A DNA stretch of 64,000 nucleotides, from contig NZ_CP128360.1 of NCBI RefSeq assembly GCF_030345095.1, forward strand, positions 3,534,001-3,598,000. Reading direction: 5' to 3'. The notes beneath the pieces were generated by a model. The model did not search any database, had not been told where the DNA came from, and saw nothing but the letters and a program-made list of their open reading frames with translations. Below are positions 1-9,831 of the stretch, piece after piece. The translations under genes were made by a program, and so were the position numbers. How positions within the stretch are numbered: the stretch's first letter is position 1; the number at the start of each line of letters is the position of its first letter. The DNA comes from Solwaraspora sp. WMMA2056. Lineage in GTDB: Bacteria > Actinomycetota > Actinomycetes > Mycobacteriales > Micromonosporaceae.

Positions 1-54
1 GAAAATCAACCTAGGCGGTCCGTCGTCCGGCTTTCCGACCCGCGAACCCCCTCG

Positions 55-60
55 TAGACT
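55..60 (+). promoter_or_regulatory. candidate -10 element of the DUF3040 gene
   Basis: The hexamer TAGACT matches the actinobacterial -10 consensus TANNNT and lies 77 bases before the GTG start at 138. The same hexamer stands before the leuS leader peptide and hisD in this window. No good -35 is visible at 16-18 bp upstream. This is a pattern match only. Confidence 0.3.
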
Positions 61-137
61 TGCGGGTAAGCAGCCGGTTGGCTGCCACGGTCTGTCGGTC
101 CGACCGGGCCGACCAACGGTGACCGGGGAGGAGTGCC

Positions 138-524
138 GTGCCGCTCTCGGAGCACGAGCAGCGGCTGTTCGAGCAGATCGAGCGGTCGCTTGCCGAGGAC
201 CCCAAATTCGCCTCGGCCGTGCGCGCCAGCGACCCGCGTTTCCACACGCGGCGTCGCCTGCTCGTCGCTGCCGGTGTGATCATCATTGGCCTTGCCCTGG
301 TCGTTTACGGCACAGTGAGCAAAGTGCCGCTGCTGGGCGTGGCCGGTTTCGTGGTCATGCTCGGCGCTGCGGCGTTCGCCATGCAGTCCCAGCGCAAGTC
401 CAGCGCACCCGATCTGCGGGTGGTCGGCGGGACGACGAGCCGCAGGACCCGCAGCGGACGACGGTCATCGCTGATCGACCGGCTGGAGGAGCGTTGGCGC
501 CAGCGGCCGGAGGGCCACCGCTGA
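138..524 (+). CDS. DUF3040 domain-containing membrane protein
   Basis: This is a 128-residue small membrane protein of the DUF3040 family, common and uncharacterised in actinobacteria. The N-terminus begins MPLSEHEQRLFEQIERSL, the typical family opening: a short amphipathic cytoplasmic helix with acidic and basic residues. Two hydrophobic segments follow at about residues 41-58 and 64-81, and then a basic Ser/Arg-rich tail to residue 128. The GTG start is supported by the purine-rich GGGGAGGAG at 125-133. It is alone on its strand here; the next gene converges on it from the right. A GC-rich hairpin at 544-571 probably ends its transcript. The function is unknown, and the family assignment rests on the recognisable N-terminus and topology. 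Confidence 0.85.
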   Translation: MPLSEHEQRLFEQIERSLAEDPKFASAVRASDPRFHTRRRLLVAAGVIIIGLALVVYGTVSKVPLLGVAGFVVMLGAAAFAMQSQRKSSAPDLRVVGGTTSRRTRSGRRSSLIDRLEERWRQRPEGHR

Positions 525-543
525 CCTGACCGGCGGAGCTCTG

Positions 544-571
544 CCGCCCGGGCCGGATCCGTCCCGGGCGG
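544..571 (+). terminator. GC-rich hairpin after the DUF3040 gene
   Basis: A 9-bp perfect stem (CCGCCCGGG / CCCGGGCGG) with a 10-base loop begins 20 bases after the stop codon of the DUF3040 gene. There is no U-run after it, so it would be an L-shaped (I-shaped) actinobacterial terminator rather than a classical one. Confidence 0.4.
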
Positions 572-605
572 TGATGTCGTTCCCGCGACCAGGGTCAGCG
601 CCGCC

Positions 606-665
606 GTGCTGCCCAGCGTCGGCGTGCCCGGTGCCGTGCCGCCCAGCGTCGGCGTGCCCGGTGCC
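606..665. repeat. 30-bp tandem duplication
   Basis: Two adjacent 30-base units, 606-635 and 636-665, differ at one position (CTGCC versus CCGCC near the start). They lie in the convergent intergenic region and not in a supported gene. Confidence 0.8.
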
Positions 666-854
666 GGGCCGCCCCGGGCACTGGTCACGATCGGGCATGC
701 CGCAGCAGCGCCCCGGATCGGAGCGCGCACTGTCCCGCCGGTCCGTAGACCGCGTCCGACGGATCGCCGCTGTGGCACGAGGGCGATTATGCCGGGCCGG
801 CCGGCCGCAGGTTGCCGGATTCCCGAAAGTGGTCCGGCCCGGTCCGCCGGAGAA

Positions 855-3335
855 CTAGCGACCCAGCCGGCTCGCCAACAGCCGGCGTGGGCTGAACCGG
901 GCGACGGCGTCGCGCCACTGCCCGACCACCCCGACCACCCGCCCGTACGTGTCCGTGATCTGGGCGCGCCAGTGCAGCAGCACCGACGGCGGCAGCAGCC
1001 GGGCCAGCAGCCGGGTCCGACGGTTGGCACCCGCCGCCAACGCCGCTCGGGTCCGGTCGAGCGCCTCGACCAACGCCCCGCCCTGCATCGGCTGCCGGGC
1101 GTACCGTGCCCGCTCCTCGGCCCGGCCGAGCAGCCGTACCGCGTCGGTCGCCCCGCCGTCGCGGACCGCCCCGATCGCCGCGAGCCGTTCGGCGGTCGCC
1201 CGTGGGGTCTCCGACCGGTCCACCGGTACCCGCAGATCGACCATGGTGTCGATCAGTTCGTTCCAGGCGGCGTGCGCATGTTCCCGGGCCGCCCCCGCGT
1301 CCGCGCCGGTCACCGTCATGACCGGGCCGGCCGCGCCGCCGGGAGCCGACGCCGGGTCGGCGACGGCGCCGGGAGCAGCGCCCAGGGTGCTGCTGAGCCG
1401 TCGGCGACGTACGGTGGCCCGCCGCGCCGCCGGCACCGCCGCCAGCGCCAGCAGGACCGCCACCGCCGCCAACGTCCACAGCGGCCACGTCGGGCCGGTC
1501 GGCGTGGTCGACGTCCCGGCCAGGCCCTCGTCACCCGGGTCGACGTTGCCCGGATCGGTCTGCGGCAGCGGCGCCGCCGACGGACCGTCGGTCGGCCCGG
1601 CGGTCGGCCCGGCGGACGGACCGGCGTCGTCGGGGGCGTCCACGTCCGGCGCCCACTCGGAGCGCACCGACCCCGGCACGCTCGCCGCCGGCGTCGGATC
1701 GAACGGCACCCAGCCGAGCCCGTCGAAGTAGACCTCGGTCCAGGCGTGCAGGTTCAGGTTGGTCAACGTGTAGGTGTTCTCCACCTGCCGGGAGCCGTTG
1801 GTGAAGCCGAACGCCACCCGGGCCGGGATGTCCGCCGCCCGGACCAGCCAGGCCATCGCCGCCGCGTACTGCTGACAGAAACCGACCTTGTTGTCGAGGA
1901 AGTTGACGATGTCCTGGCTGGCCGTGCCGCCCTCGGTGGCCAGACTGTAGGTGAAGCCGTTGTCGCGGGAGAAATGGTCGTAGATGGCCCGGACCCGGTC
2001 GTAGTCGGTCCGCGCGCCTGCGGTCAGCTCCGCCACCAGGGCGGTGACCTGCGGGACCTGCGGCACCTCGGTGAGCCGTACCCGCAGGTCGTCGTCGGCC
2101 GGCAGCGGCTGCGACCGGCGCAGCGCGCCCGGCGTGTACGAGGAACGGACGTAGTCGAAGCCGTAGGTCATGCCCCGCGCCCGGGACCGGCCGGAGAAGA
2201 CGACCTGTGCGATCCGGTCGTACGCCCAACTGTCGTCCACGTCGCGCATCCGCACCGGCACCGGGTACGTCGGCAGCAACGCCATGTTGAAGCCCTGCGC
2301 GACCTCGACCGTCGCTTCGAACTCTTCCCGGGTCACCCCGGTGGTGAGCAGCCGGGGATCTTCGCGAGGGTCGCGCAGCGACAACGCCGACCCCGGCCGT
2401 CCGCCCGGCGACCGGTTGGCGAAGCCCTCCTGGCTGATCTCGTCGGCGATCCCGATCCGGAGGTACCCCGGATCCGGATCGTTCGTCGTCACCCGCAGCA
2501 TCTCGGTGACCTCGCTCTGGTTGAGCTGGCCGCTCAACGCCGCGAACAGGTTCACCTGACCCGGTCCGGTGCCCAGGCCGGTGCCGCCCACCCCGGCACC
2601 GCTGAGATTGGTCAGCAGTCCCGAGGTCATCCCGGGGATCGCCACCGGGACCGCCACCGCGACGACCACACCGACCAGCGCCAGCCGACGGCCGGCGGCG
2701 GCCAGCGGTGACGGCTCCCACACGTCGACGTCGCGGCCGTCGCCGGTGAACCGTCGGCCGAACCGGCGTACCCGGTCGACGTTGTCGGCCATCAGCAGCC
2801 ACAAATAGCCGACCGCGCCCACCACGAACGGCACCGCCGGGACACTGTCCACGTAGATCGCCACCGGCACCGAGTAGATGGCCAGCATCGGCAGACCGGC
2901 CAGCGCGGGCCGGCGCAACGTCACCGTCAGCACGTCGACGACGACGGCGACCGCGCCGATACCCAGGGCGGTGATGAACAGCAGGGCGTCGCCGTCGGGC
3001 ACCGGTACGCCGTAGGCGTGCACGTCCTGCGCGGACTGGGCGAACAGTCCGCCGAAGTGGGCGAACGTCGCAGGGGAGGGCAGCACCACGAGGAACTCGT
3101 CGCCGCTGGGGAACAGCCAGGTCAGCCCGAGCAGCAGGGCACCCACCATGGCCACCGGGTGCAGCCAGGCCGGCCCGCCCAGCGTCCGGGCCAGCAGGCC
3201 GGCCCCGGACACCAGTGCGACGGTGATCGCACACTGCACCAACCAGGTCCAACTGGCGAAAATGGTCCCCATCGGGGCGGCGGCCATCAGGGTGGCCGCC
3301 GCGGCGACCAGACCCAGGTGTCTGCGGCCGGTCAC
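855..3335 (-). CDS. TgpA-like membrane transglutaminase (DUF3488/DUF4129 type)
   Basis: This 826-residue multi-pass membrane protein carries a papain-like transglutaminase core facing outside. About the first 210 residues form hydrophobic helices (DUF3488-type). The catalytic triad is visible as Cys487 in GFCQQYA, His530 in NLHAWTEVYF and Asp546 in PFDPTP. A Pro/Gly/Asp-rich linker, a further membrane segment and a cytoplasmic DUF4129-like tail follow. I start at GTG 3335 because it overlaps the stop of the upstream DUF58 gene as GTGA; a longer frame would run 174 codons into that gene. MoxR, DUF58 and transglutaminase genes often travel together and are thought to act on cell-surface proteins or assembly of complexes; the substrate is unknown. 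Family assignment is strong, function is not established. Confidence 0.9.
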   Translation of the reverse strand: MTGRRHLGLVAAAATLMAAAPMGTIFASWTWLVQCAITVALVSGAGLLARTLGGPAWLHPVAMVGALLLGLTWLFPSGDEFLVVLPSPATFAHFGGLFAQSAQDVHAYGVPVPDGDALLFITALGIGAVAVVVDVLTVTLRRPALAGLPMLAIYSVPVAIYVDSVPAVPFVVGAVGYLWLLMADNVDRVRRFGRRFTGDGRDVDVWEPSPLAAAGRRLALVGVVVAVAVPVAIPGMTSGLLTNLSGAGVGGTGLGTGPGQVNLFAALSGQLNQSEVTEMLRVTTNDPDPGYLRIGIADEISQEGFANRSPGGRPGSALSLRDPREDPRLLTTGVTREEFEATVEVAQGFNMALLPTYPVPVRMRDVDDSWAYDRIAQVVFSGRSRARGMTYGFDYVRSSYTPGALRRSQPLPADDDLRVRLTEVPQVPQVTALVAELTAGARTDYDRVRAIYDHFSRDNGFTYSLATEGGTASQDIVNFLDNKVGFCQQYAAAMAWLVRAADIPARVAFGFTNGSRQVENTYTLTNLNLHAWTEVYFDGLGWVPFDPTPAASVPGSVRSEWAPDVDAPDDAGPSAGPTAGPTDGPSAAPLPQTDPGNVDPGDEGLAGTSTTPTGPTWPLWTLAAVAVLLALAAVPAARRATVRRRRLSSTLGAAPGAVADPASAPGGAAGPVMTVTGADAGAAREHAHAAWNELIDTMVDLRVPVDRSETPRATAERLAAIGAVRDGGATDAVRLLGRAEERARYARQPMQGGALVEALDRTRAALAAGANRRTRLLARLLPPSVLLHWRAQITDTYGRVVGVVGQWRDAVARFSPRRLLASRLGR

Positions 3336-4630
3336 TTGACACCTCCGGCTACCGTCTCGGCCAACGCCGCCCGCCAGGCGAAGCCCTGCGGCCCACGGGC
3401 CAGTTGCGGCCACAACGACGGCAACTGGTCGCCGTGGTTCACTCCGATCACCCGCCAGCCGCTCTGCAACAGCGACAGCGCCGCCGCCCCCTGCGTCCGG
3501 GCCACCTCGGCCCGCTCGGCCTCGCCCAGGTTCAGCCAGCTGTGGCTGTCGACCAGCAGCGCGATACAGGTCGACCGGTTGCCCCGCAGCCCGGCCAGCA
3601 ACTCGGCCTCCGGCAGGGTCAACGCGCCGAGTACGGCCACCACCAGTGAACTGTCCGACCGGCGACGGATCTGCTCGACCAGGGTCGCGACGTCGCTGCG
3701 TTGACTGGCGGTGACGTCGGCCAGACAGTCCAGCAGCAGGCCGTCGCCGTCGGCCTCGGTGGCGTCGGTGTCGACGCCGAGGCCGGTGACCAGCCGCAGC
3801 CGGTAACCGCTGCCGCGCAGGTGTACGGCGACGCTCGCGGTCGCCGCCACCGCCCATTCGAAGCTGGCCGTCGGCCCGTCACCCTGGTGGGCGTACGCCC
3901 GGGTGTCGAGCACCACGGTGGCCCGGCTCTCCCAGGGCTGCTCCTCCCGGCGCACCATCAGCTCACCGGTGCGGGCGGTCGACTTCCAGTGCACCCGGCG
4001 CAGGTCGTCGCCGCGCCGGTACTCCCGGGTCGCCGAATCGTCCTCGCCGTGTACCGCCACCGACCGGGCCCGGCTGTCGCCCGAACCGGCGTACTCGCTG
4101 GCCAGCCGGACCGTCGGCAGCGCGGTGACCTGCGGGATCACGGTGAGTCGGTCGACGCTGGGGAACGCCCGCGTCAACTCGCACAACCCGAACGGGTCGG
4201 TCAGTCGGACCACCAGTGGTCCGACCTCGTAGCGGCCCCGGACGTCGGCGCGCACCGTGTACGCCACCGAACTCGCCTGCTGGGCACCGAGCCGTTCCAG
4301 CACCACCCGGGGGCGGGTCCCCAGGGCGTACGGCAGCCGGTCCTCCAGCAGCAGGGTGCCGGTCGGCAACCGGGACAGGTTGTGCAGGCGCAGGACCACC
4401 CGGGCGTTGGCACCCACCGGCACCCGGTGCGGCTCCAACGAGCGGGTGCAGGCCAGCTTGTACCGGCTGCGGCCCACGTAGGCCGCGGCCAGCAGCGGGA
4501 GCAGGGCCAACAGGATGGCGACCCGCAGCAGGTCCTTCTCGCCGAGGATCAGCGCCGACACGACCGCCGCGGTGCCGGCCGCCAGGAACGACCGGCCGCG
4601 GGTGGTCAGGCCGCGCAGCGCCTCACGCAT
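3332..4630 (-). CDS. DUF58 domain-containing protein
   Basis: This is a 432-residue protein of the DUF58 family. Two hydrophobic helices at about residues 15-50 anchor it in the membrane, followed by an immunoglobulin-like region and the DUF58 core containing the signature RRVHWKSTARTGELMVRR, and then a von Willebrand factor A-like fold with VVLDTRA. It is the middle gene of a three-gene minus-strand operon: it starts 3 bases after the MoxR stop and its TGA overlaps the GTG of the transglutaminase gene. DUF58 proteins usually partner a MoxR AAA+ ATPase and are presumed to be its adaptor or client. No specific role can be read from the sequence. Confidence 0.9.
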   Translation of the reverse strand: MREALRGLTTRGRSFLAAGTAAVVSALILGEKDLLRVAILLALLPLLAAAYVGRSRYKLACTRSLEPHRVPVGANARVVLRLHNLSRLPTGTLLLEDRLPYALGTRPRVVLERLGAQQASSVAYTVRADVRGRYEVGPLVVRLTDPFGLCELTRAFPSVDRLTVIPQVTALPTVRLASEYAGSGDSRARSVAVHGEDDSATREYRRGDDLRRVHWKSTARTGELMVRREEQPWESRATVVLDTRAYAHQGDGPTASFEWAVAATASVAVHLRGSGYRLRLVTGLGVDTDATEADGDGLLLDCLADVTASQRSDVATLVEQIRRRSDSSLVVAVLGALTLPEAELLAGLRGNRSTCIALLVDSHSWLNLGEAERAEVARTQGAAALSLLQSGWRVIGVNHGDQLPSLWPQLARGPQGFAWRAALAETVAGGVK

Positions 4631-4633
4631 CGA

Positions 4634-5701
4634 TCAGCGCCCCCGGGAATCGAACGGCACCGGTGCCACGCCCTCGGCACCGAAGGGCCGACCGTCGTAC
4701 GCCGCTGCCGCCGGCCGCTGCCGCTCGTGCGGTAGTGGCAGCCGGTGGACCAGCTCCGCGATGATCGCGTCGGTGGTACGCCGGGCCAGTTGCGCCTCGG
4801 CGGTCGGGATGAGCCGGTGGGCGAGCACCGGTACGGCCAGTGCCTGCAGGTCGTCGGGGAGCACGTAGTCGCGGCCCTCCAGCGCGGCGACCGCGCGGGC
4901 GGTGCGCAGCAGCTGCAGGGTCGACCGGGGCGACGCGCCCAGCCGCAGCTCCGGGGACTCCCGGGTCGCGGTGACCAGGTCCACCGCGTACTGCTTGACC
5001 GGGTCGGCGACGTGCACCTCCCGGACGGTCGCGATCAGCTGCCGTACGCCGTTGGCGTCCGAGACCGGCCGCAGCTGGTGGATGGGGTCCACCGCGCCGT
5101 GCCCGTCGAGCATCGCCAACTCGGCGCTCGGATCCGGGTAGCCCATCGCGATCCGGGCGGTGAACCTGTCCCGCTGCGCCTCCGGCAGGGGATAGGTGCC
5201 CTCCATCTCGATCGGGTTCTGGGTGGCGATCACCATGAACGGGGTGCGCAGCTCGTAGGTCGTGCCGTCGACGGTGACCTGCCGCTCCTCCATGCACTCC
5301 AGCAACGCGGCCTGCGTCTTCGGCGACGCCCGGTTGATCTCGTCACCGACCACCAGGTTGGCGAAGACCGCTCCGGGCTTGAACTCGAAGTCGTGGTTGT
5401 CCTGGTTGTAGACGCTGACCCCGGTCACGTCACTGGGCAGCAGGTCGGGGGTGAACTGGATCCGGCGTACCGAACAGTCGATGGACCGCGCGAGCGTCTT
5501 GGCCAGCTTGGTCTTGCCGACGCCGGGAACGTCCTCGATCAGGAGGTGGCCTTCGGCGAGCAGGACGGCGAGCGCCAACCGGACCGTTGCGGTCTTCCCC
5601 TCGATGACCTGCTCGATGTTGGCCACGATCGCGTCGGTCACGGTGCGGAACTCGTCATGGGGCAACGGAGCACCCAGATCGTCCCAGGTGTCTTGGGTCA
5701 C
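4634..5701 (-). CDS. moxR: MoxR family AAA+ ATPase
   Basis: This 355-residue protein has the AAA_3 fold of MoxR chaperone-like ATPases. The Walker A motif is at residues 57-66 (DVPGVGKTKL), the Walker B region reads LVVGDEINRA at about 116-125, and the sensor/arginine region includes ATQNPIEMEGTYPLPEAQ. The C-terminal lid carries the typical SPRSTLQLLRTARAVAALEGR. It leads the operon with the DUF58 and transglutaminase genes, from which it is separated by 3 bases. The GTG start is preceded on the minus strand by a GAGGAGGAGG-like purine run very close to the start. MoxR proteins are thought to remodel protein complexes using ATP; the target here is unknown. Confidence 0.92.
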   Translation of the reverse strand: MTQDTWDDLGAPLPHDEFRTVTDAIVANIEQVIEGKTATVRLALAVLLAEGHLLIEDVPGVGKTKLAKTLARSIDCSVRRIQFTPDLLPSDVTGVSVYNQDNHDFEFKPGAVFANLVVGDEINRASPKTQAALLECMEERQVTVDGTTYELRTPFMVIATQNPIEMEGTYPLPEAQRDRFTARIAMGYPDPSAELAMLDGHGAVDPIHQLRPVSDANGVRQLIATVREVHVADPVKQYAVDLVTATRESPELRLGASPRSTLQLLRTARAVAALEGRDYVLPDDLQALAVPVLAHRLIPTAEAQLARRTTDAIIAELVHRLPLPHERQRPAAAAYDGRPFGAEGVAPVPFDSRGR

Positions 5702-6213
5702 GACCCTCCTCCTCGTCGTGCGGCGTCGGCGTACCGGTCGGTCCGGTCGCCTCGCCGCCGGGTCACGTGGGGCACCGTCGCCACCCGCCGCAGGTACCCC
5801 ACACGCCTCTCAGGCTATCCGTTCTCCTACCTGACGCCATCCACAGGATGACCCGGCCGCCCGCCGCCACGCCATCCACAGGATGACCCGGTCCGGCCCG
5901 GGCAGCCGGAACCCGCCTCCCGACTGGAGTACGTGACGGTGACCGCGCGGGTTCAACCGGTCCGACGACCCGCAGGACCAGGCCCTCGTCGGACATGAAC
6001 CGGATCGGTCCGGGTAACCGTCCGTGATCATTGCCGACCTGAGGGTGCTAGTGGTGCGGTCGTTGCCGGCAGCGGGCTGAAGGGGACGTGACGGACAGCA
6101 GGGTTCACCGTGGCACGGACTGGGCAGTACCTCACGACATCCCACGCGGTCCAGGTCATCCGGTCCGCCGGACGCGGGTGCCGCCCCTGGCGGGCGGTAC
6201 GGAGAGGAGTCGG
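5702..6213. other. intergenic region between divergent moxR operon and usp gene
   Basis: This 512-bp divergent intergenic region must hold the promoters of the moxR operon and of the universal stress protein gene. The one clear structure is a 23-bp direct repeat at 5834-5856 and 5869-5891. I see no convincing -35/-10 pair, no RNA gene and no coding frame with a ribosome binding site, although an open frame continues upstream from the usp gene to 6088. Confidence 0.6.
5834..5891. repeat. 23-bp direct repeat with DnaA-box-like cores
   Basis: A perfect 23-base unit occurs at 5834-5856 and 5869-5891, separated by 12 bases, so the repeats are 35 bp apart. Each contains CCATCCACA, which matches 7 of 9 positions of the DnaA-box consensus TTATCCACA. 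The repeat could be a regulator-binding pair or a simple duplication; the sequence alone does not decide. Confidence 0.75.
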
Positions 6214-6879
6214 ATGTCCACGGCCGGGTACGTGGCGGTCGTCGTCGCGGTGTGGGTGCTCTCCGGAGTCACCGCGGTCGCGGTGTTCATGACCCGGCGG
6301 GGTCGCCGCGCCTGGTACTGGTACCTGCTCGGCGCCGTGCTCGGACTGCTGTTCGTCCCGATCGCGATGGAACGCGGCGCCACCGGCACCGCCCGGCTGG
6401 AGACCCGGGCCACGCCGGGGCGACCGGGCCGGCCCGGTCACCCCGGCACCGGCCCGCGGGTGCTGGTCGGGGTGGACGGCTCCGCCGACGCCGACCGGGC
6501 GCTGCGCACCGCCCGAGAGGTGCTCGGCGACCGGGTCGGCGAGCTGATCCTGGCCACGGTCGTGGACCTGGCACCCCAGGTCGACCCGGACGAGCGGACC
6601 GACGAGGAGGACGAGGACCTTGCCCACGCCCGCGAAGTGCTGCGGGACCGGGCCGGCGCGGCGTCCGCCGGGGGCCGGGCCGGGGCGAGCCGTACGGAGA
6701 TCCTCACCGGCACCCCGGCGTGGGCGCTGTTGGACACCGCTCGCAGCAACGACGTCGACCTGATCGTCATCGGGCGGCGCGGCAGCGGGCTGTCCACCCG
6801 GCTGCTCGGTGGCGTCGCCGACCAGGTGCTGCGCCACGCCGACCGGCCGGTCCTGCTCGCCGCCACCGAGGACGCCTGA
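6214..6879 (+). CDS. membrane-anchored universal stress protein
   Basis: This is a 221-residue protein with two hydrophobic helices (about residues 5-25 and 35-50), a Gly/Pro/Arg linker, and a UspA domain from about residue 82 to the end. The domain opens with VLVGVDGSADADRAL and ends with the nucleotide-binding region IGRRGSGLSTRLLGG, close to the G-x2-G-x9-G(S/T) motif of ATP-binding USPs, though Val follows the last Gly. I start at ATG 6214 because GGAGAGGAG sits at 6201-6209; an open frame reaches 6088 but has no such site. It lies 78 bases before the Mrp antiporter operon, so it may be co-expressed with it. USPs respond to stress; the membrane anchor is a less usual feature. Confidence 0.85.
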   Translation: MSTAGYVAVVVAVWVLSGVTAVAVFMTRRGRRAWYWYLLGAVLGLLFVPIAMERGATGTARLETRATPGRPGRPGHPGTGPRVLVGVDGSADADRALRTAREVLGDRVGELILATVVDLAPQVDPDERTDEEDEDLAHAREVLRDRAGAASAGGRAGASRTEILTGTPAWALLDTARSNDVDLIVIGRRGSGLSTRLLGGVADQVLRHADRPVLLAATEDA

Positions 6880-6957
6880 GATGGCGGGCGCCACGGCTAC
6901 GGGCACCACGACCTGCTACGGGCACCGTCGCGCTGGCCGCGGTAGGGGAGTTCGGCG

Positions 6958-9831
6958 TTGACCATGGTCGCGGTGCTGGTCCTGCTGACCGGACTCGCCG
7001 CCACCGCACCACTGCTCACCCGCCTGCTCGGCCGCGACGCCGGATACCCGCTCGCCCTCGGCTACCTGGTCAGCTGCGGACTGCTCGCCTCGCGGATGCC
7101 GGTGATGCTCGACAACGGCGCGATCGCGGTCACCGCGCCGTGGCTGCCGTCACTGGAGGTGGCGTTCGCGCTACGTCTGGACGGCCTGTCGATGGTCTTC
7201 GGGCTGCTCGTGCTCGGCGTCGGCGCGCTGATCATGATGTACTGCCCGCGCTATCTCACCCCGGACAGCCGGTACACCAGCCTCTACACGCTGCTGACCC
7301 TGTTCACCGTCGCGATGCTCGGCCTGGTCTTCGCGTCCGACGTGGTGCTGCTGTTCCTGTTCTGGGAACTGACCACGCTCTGCTCGTTCTTCCTGATCGG
7401 CCTGGCCAGTCCGGCGGCGGCCCGGCCGGCGACCCGGGCCCTGCTGGTCACCGCCGGCGGCGGACTGGCGTTGCTGGCCGCCGTCGTGGTCCTGGCCGGC
7501 ACCCTCGGGACCAGTGACCTCACCACGATTCTGGCTCACCCGGACCGGTTGCTCGCCTCCCCGGCGGCCTGGGCGGTCGGGGCGTTGCTGATCGTGGCGG
7601 CGTTCACCAAGTCGGCGCAGTTCCCGTTCCACTTCTGGCTGCCCAGCGCGATGGTGGCGATCACCCCGGTCAGCGCGTACCTGCACGCGGCCACGATGGT
7701 CAAGGCCGGCATCTACCTGCTGATCCGCTTCTCGCCGATCTACGCCGACCAGCCGGCCTGGACCATCACCCTGGTCCTCGGCGGGCTCGGGACCGCCGTG
7801 CTCGGTGCCTTCCTGGCGTTGCGCCAACACGACCTCAAGGCGATGCTGGCCTACTCGACGGTGAGCCAGCTGGGCCTGCTGGTCGGGGTGATCGGGGTCG
7901 GCACCACGGCCGCCCTGGCCGCCGCCGTGCTGCACACGGTGGCCCACGCGCTGTTCAAGGCCACCCTGTTCATGCTCGTCGGCATCATCGACCGGGAGGC
8001 CGGCAGCCGCGACATCCGTCAGCTGTCCGGGCTGCGGCGGGTGATGCCGGTGACCGCGACGCTGACCGGGCTCGCGGCGATGTCGATGGCCGGGCTGGCC
8101 CCGCTGCTCGGCTTCGTCAGCAAGGAAGCGATCTTCGAAGCGTTGATCACGACCGGGGTGGAGCCCTGGCTGAGCCCGACCGCCGAGGTGCTGGCCGTGT
8201 CCGCGTCGGTGCTGACCTTCGCCTACGGCGCGCGGATCGTCTACGAGACCTTCGCCGGGCCCACCCGGCAACCCGACCTGTACGAGCCGGCGCTGACCTT
8301 CCTCGCCCCGGCCGGGGTGGCGGCGTTGCTCAGCCTGGTGCTCGGCCCGGCCGCCGCCCTGCTCGGCCCGCTGATCGACCGGGCCGCGCGCAACGCCGAC
8401 CCGGGCGGGGAACCACCGTACGTGGCGTTCTGGCACGGGTTCACCCCGGCGCTGGGACTGTCGGTGCTGACCGTCGGGCTCGGCTTCGCGTTGTTCGCCG
8501 CCCGCGCCCGGGTCGACCGGATCGTGCACGCGGTGCCGTTGCCACCCGCCGGCGCGACCATGTTCGACCGCGGCTACGCGGCGCTGCTGCGGCTGGGCCA
8601 TCTGGTCGGCCGGCCGGCCCGCTACGACTCGCCCGGTGCCCACCTGTTCCGACCGGTGCTGGTGCTGGTGCTGCTGGGCGCGGTCGGCAGTTGGGCGCTC
8701 GCGTCGTCGCCGCCGTCACCGTTGTGGCCGCCCACGGGCCCCGCCGTCGGCGACTGGCCACTGCTGGTGCTCGTGGCGGTGGCGACCGCCGGGATCGTGA
8801 CGGTCCGTTCGGCACTGGCCGCGATCGCGCTGCTCGGCCTGGTCGGCCTGCTGGTCGCCACCTGGTTCCTGCTCGCCGGCGCGCCGGACGTCGCGCTGAC
8901 GTTGATGCTGGTCGAAGTGCTGACCGCGGTGGTCGGGATGCTCGTGCTGCGGCGGTTGCCGGCCCGGCTGCCCGGGGCCGGGCGGCAACCGGTGAGCTTC
9001 TTCGCTGGCGCGCTCGCGGCCGCCGCCGGCATCGTCGCCGTCGTGGCCACGCTGGCCCTGACCGGCCGTCGGGAGTTGTCGACAGCCGGGGACTACTTCC
9101 TGCGTACCGCCGAGCCGCAGACCGGCGGCGAGAACGTGGTCAACGTGATCCTGGTCGACTTCCGGGCGTTCGACACCCTCGGCGAGGCCAGCGTCCTGGT
9201 CGCCGTGGCGCTCGGCCTGATCGGACTGTTCCGGGCCGGCCAGGTCGGCCGCGCCGGAGACGGCCCCGACGGTACCGGCGCGTCCAGCGCGGCTGGCGGC
9301 ACCGGCGCGACCGACGGGTCCGGCGGCACCGGCGGTGGCGGCCCCGACCTGGTACTGCGGTTCGCGCACCGGCTGCTCACCCCGGTGATGCTCGTCGTCT
9401 CCGCGTACCTGTTCCTGCGTGGCCACGACGAACCCGGCGGTGGCTTCATCGCCGCGCTGGTCGCGGGGGCCGCGATCGGTCTCGGGCAGTTGGCCTACGG
9501 GGGCAGCCGGGCGACCGTGCGGCGCTGGCTACGGCCGGCTCCGCTGCTGGCCGTCGGGCTGCTGACCTGCCTGGCCGTGGGGCTGTCCGCGCTGCTGCTC
9601 GGCGAGCCGTTCCTCACTCCGCAGCACACCCCGTCGGTGTCGGCGCTCGGGTTGTCCGTCACCCCGGTGACGCTGTTCGACGTCGGCATCTACCTGATGG
9701 TGGTCGGACTGGTCACCGCGGCGGTGGACCGGCTGGGCGCGACCGACGTGCGGCCGGTCGTCGAGCCGCGACGATCCGCCACGGCTGCGGCGGCACCCAC
9801 CGGGGCCACCCAGGAGGTGCCGACACGATGA
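6958..9831 (+). CDS. mrpA: Mrp Na+/H+ antiporter subunit A fused to subunit B
   Basis: This 957-residue integral membrane protein is the large subunit of a multisubunit cation/proton antiporter. It has an NADH-quinone oxidoreductase subunit L-like core (about residues 1-500), with proton-channel segments such as [15 protein letters not shown], then MbhD-like (DUF4040) and MbhE-like regions. A Gly/Thr/Asp-rich linker around residues 765-800 leads into a MrpB (MnhB) domain with [19 protein letters not shown]. Stand-alone MrpA is about 800 residues, so this is an A-B fusion, and no separate mrpB follows. I chose TTG 6958 because AGGGGAG ends at 6950, 7 bases away; ATG 6964 is the alternative. 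Its stop overlaps the mrpC start as ATGA. It acts in the membrane, exporting Na+ for H+. Confidence 0.93.
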   Translation: MTMVAVLVLLTGLAATAPLLTRLLGRDAGYPLALGYLVSCGLLASRMPVMLDNGAIAVTAPWLPSLEVAFALRLDGLSMVFGLLVLGVGALIMMYCPRYLTPDSRYTSLYTLLTLFTVAMLGLVFASDVVLLFLFWELTTLCSFFLIGLASPAAARPATRALLVTAGGGLALLAAVVVLAGTLGTSDLTTILAHPDRLLASPAAWAVGALLIVAAFTKSAQFPFHFWLPSAMVAITPVSAYLHAATMVKAGIYLLIRFSPIYADQPAWTITLVLGGLGTAVLGAFLALRQHDLKAMLAYSTVSQLGLLVGVIGVGTTAALAAAVLHTVAHALFKATLFMLVGIIDREAGSRDIRQLSGLRRVMPVTATLTGLAAMSMAGLAPLLGFVSKEAIFEALITTGVEPWLSPTAEVLAVSASVLTFAYGARIVYETFAGPTRQPDLYEPALTFLAPAGVAALLSLVLGPAAALLGPLIDRAARNADPGGEPPYVAFWHGFTPALGLSVLTVGLGFALFAARARVDRIVHAVPLPPAGATMFDRGYAALLRLGHLVGRPARYDSPGAHLFRPVLVLVLLGAVGSWALASSPPSPLWPPTGPAVGDWPLLVLVAVATAGIVTVRSALAAIALLGLVGLLVATWFLLAGAPDVALTLMLVEVLTAVVGMLVLRRLPARLPGAGRQPVSFFAGALAAAAGIVAVVATLALTGRRELSTAGDYFLRTAEPQTGGENVVNVILVDFRAFDTLGEASVLVAVALGLIGLFRAGQVGRAGDGPDGTGASSAAGGTGATDGSGGTGGGGPDLVLRFAHRLLTPVMLVVSAYLFLRGHDEPGGGFIAALVAGAAIGLGQLAYGGSRATVRRWLRPAPLLAVGLLTCLAVGLSALLLGEPFLTPQHTPSVSALGLSVTPVTLFDVGIYLMVVGLVTAAVDRLGATDVRPVVEPRRSATAAAAPTGATQEVPTR

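Larger units (their letters stand above)
525..854. other. intergenic region between convergent genes
   Basis: This 330-bp stretch lies between the stops of the DUF3040 gene and the transglutaminase gene. It holds a GC-rich hairpin at 544-571 and a 30-bp tandem duplication at 606-665. Open frames run through it, but they are Arg/Pro-rich and have no ribosome binding site or recognisable domain, so I call no gene. Confidence 0.6.

Noticed and set aside
571-858. Possible small gene in the 525-854 gap
   Set aside because: The product is Cys/Pro/Arg-rich from a tandem repeat, with no start signals and no recognisable family.
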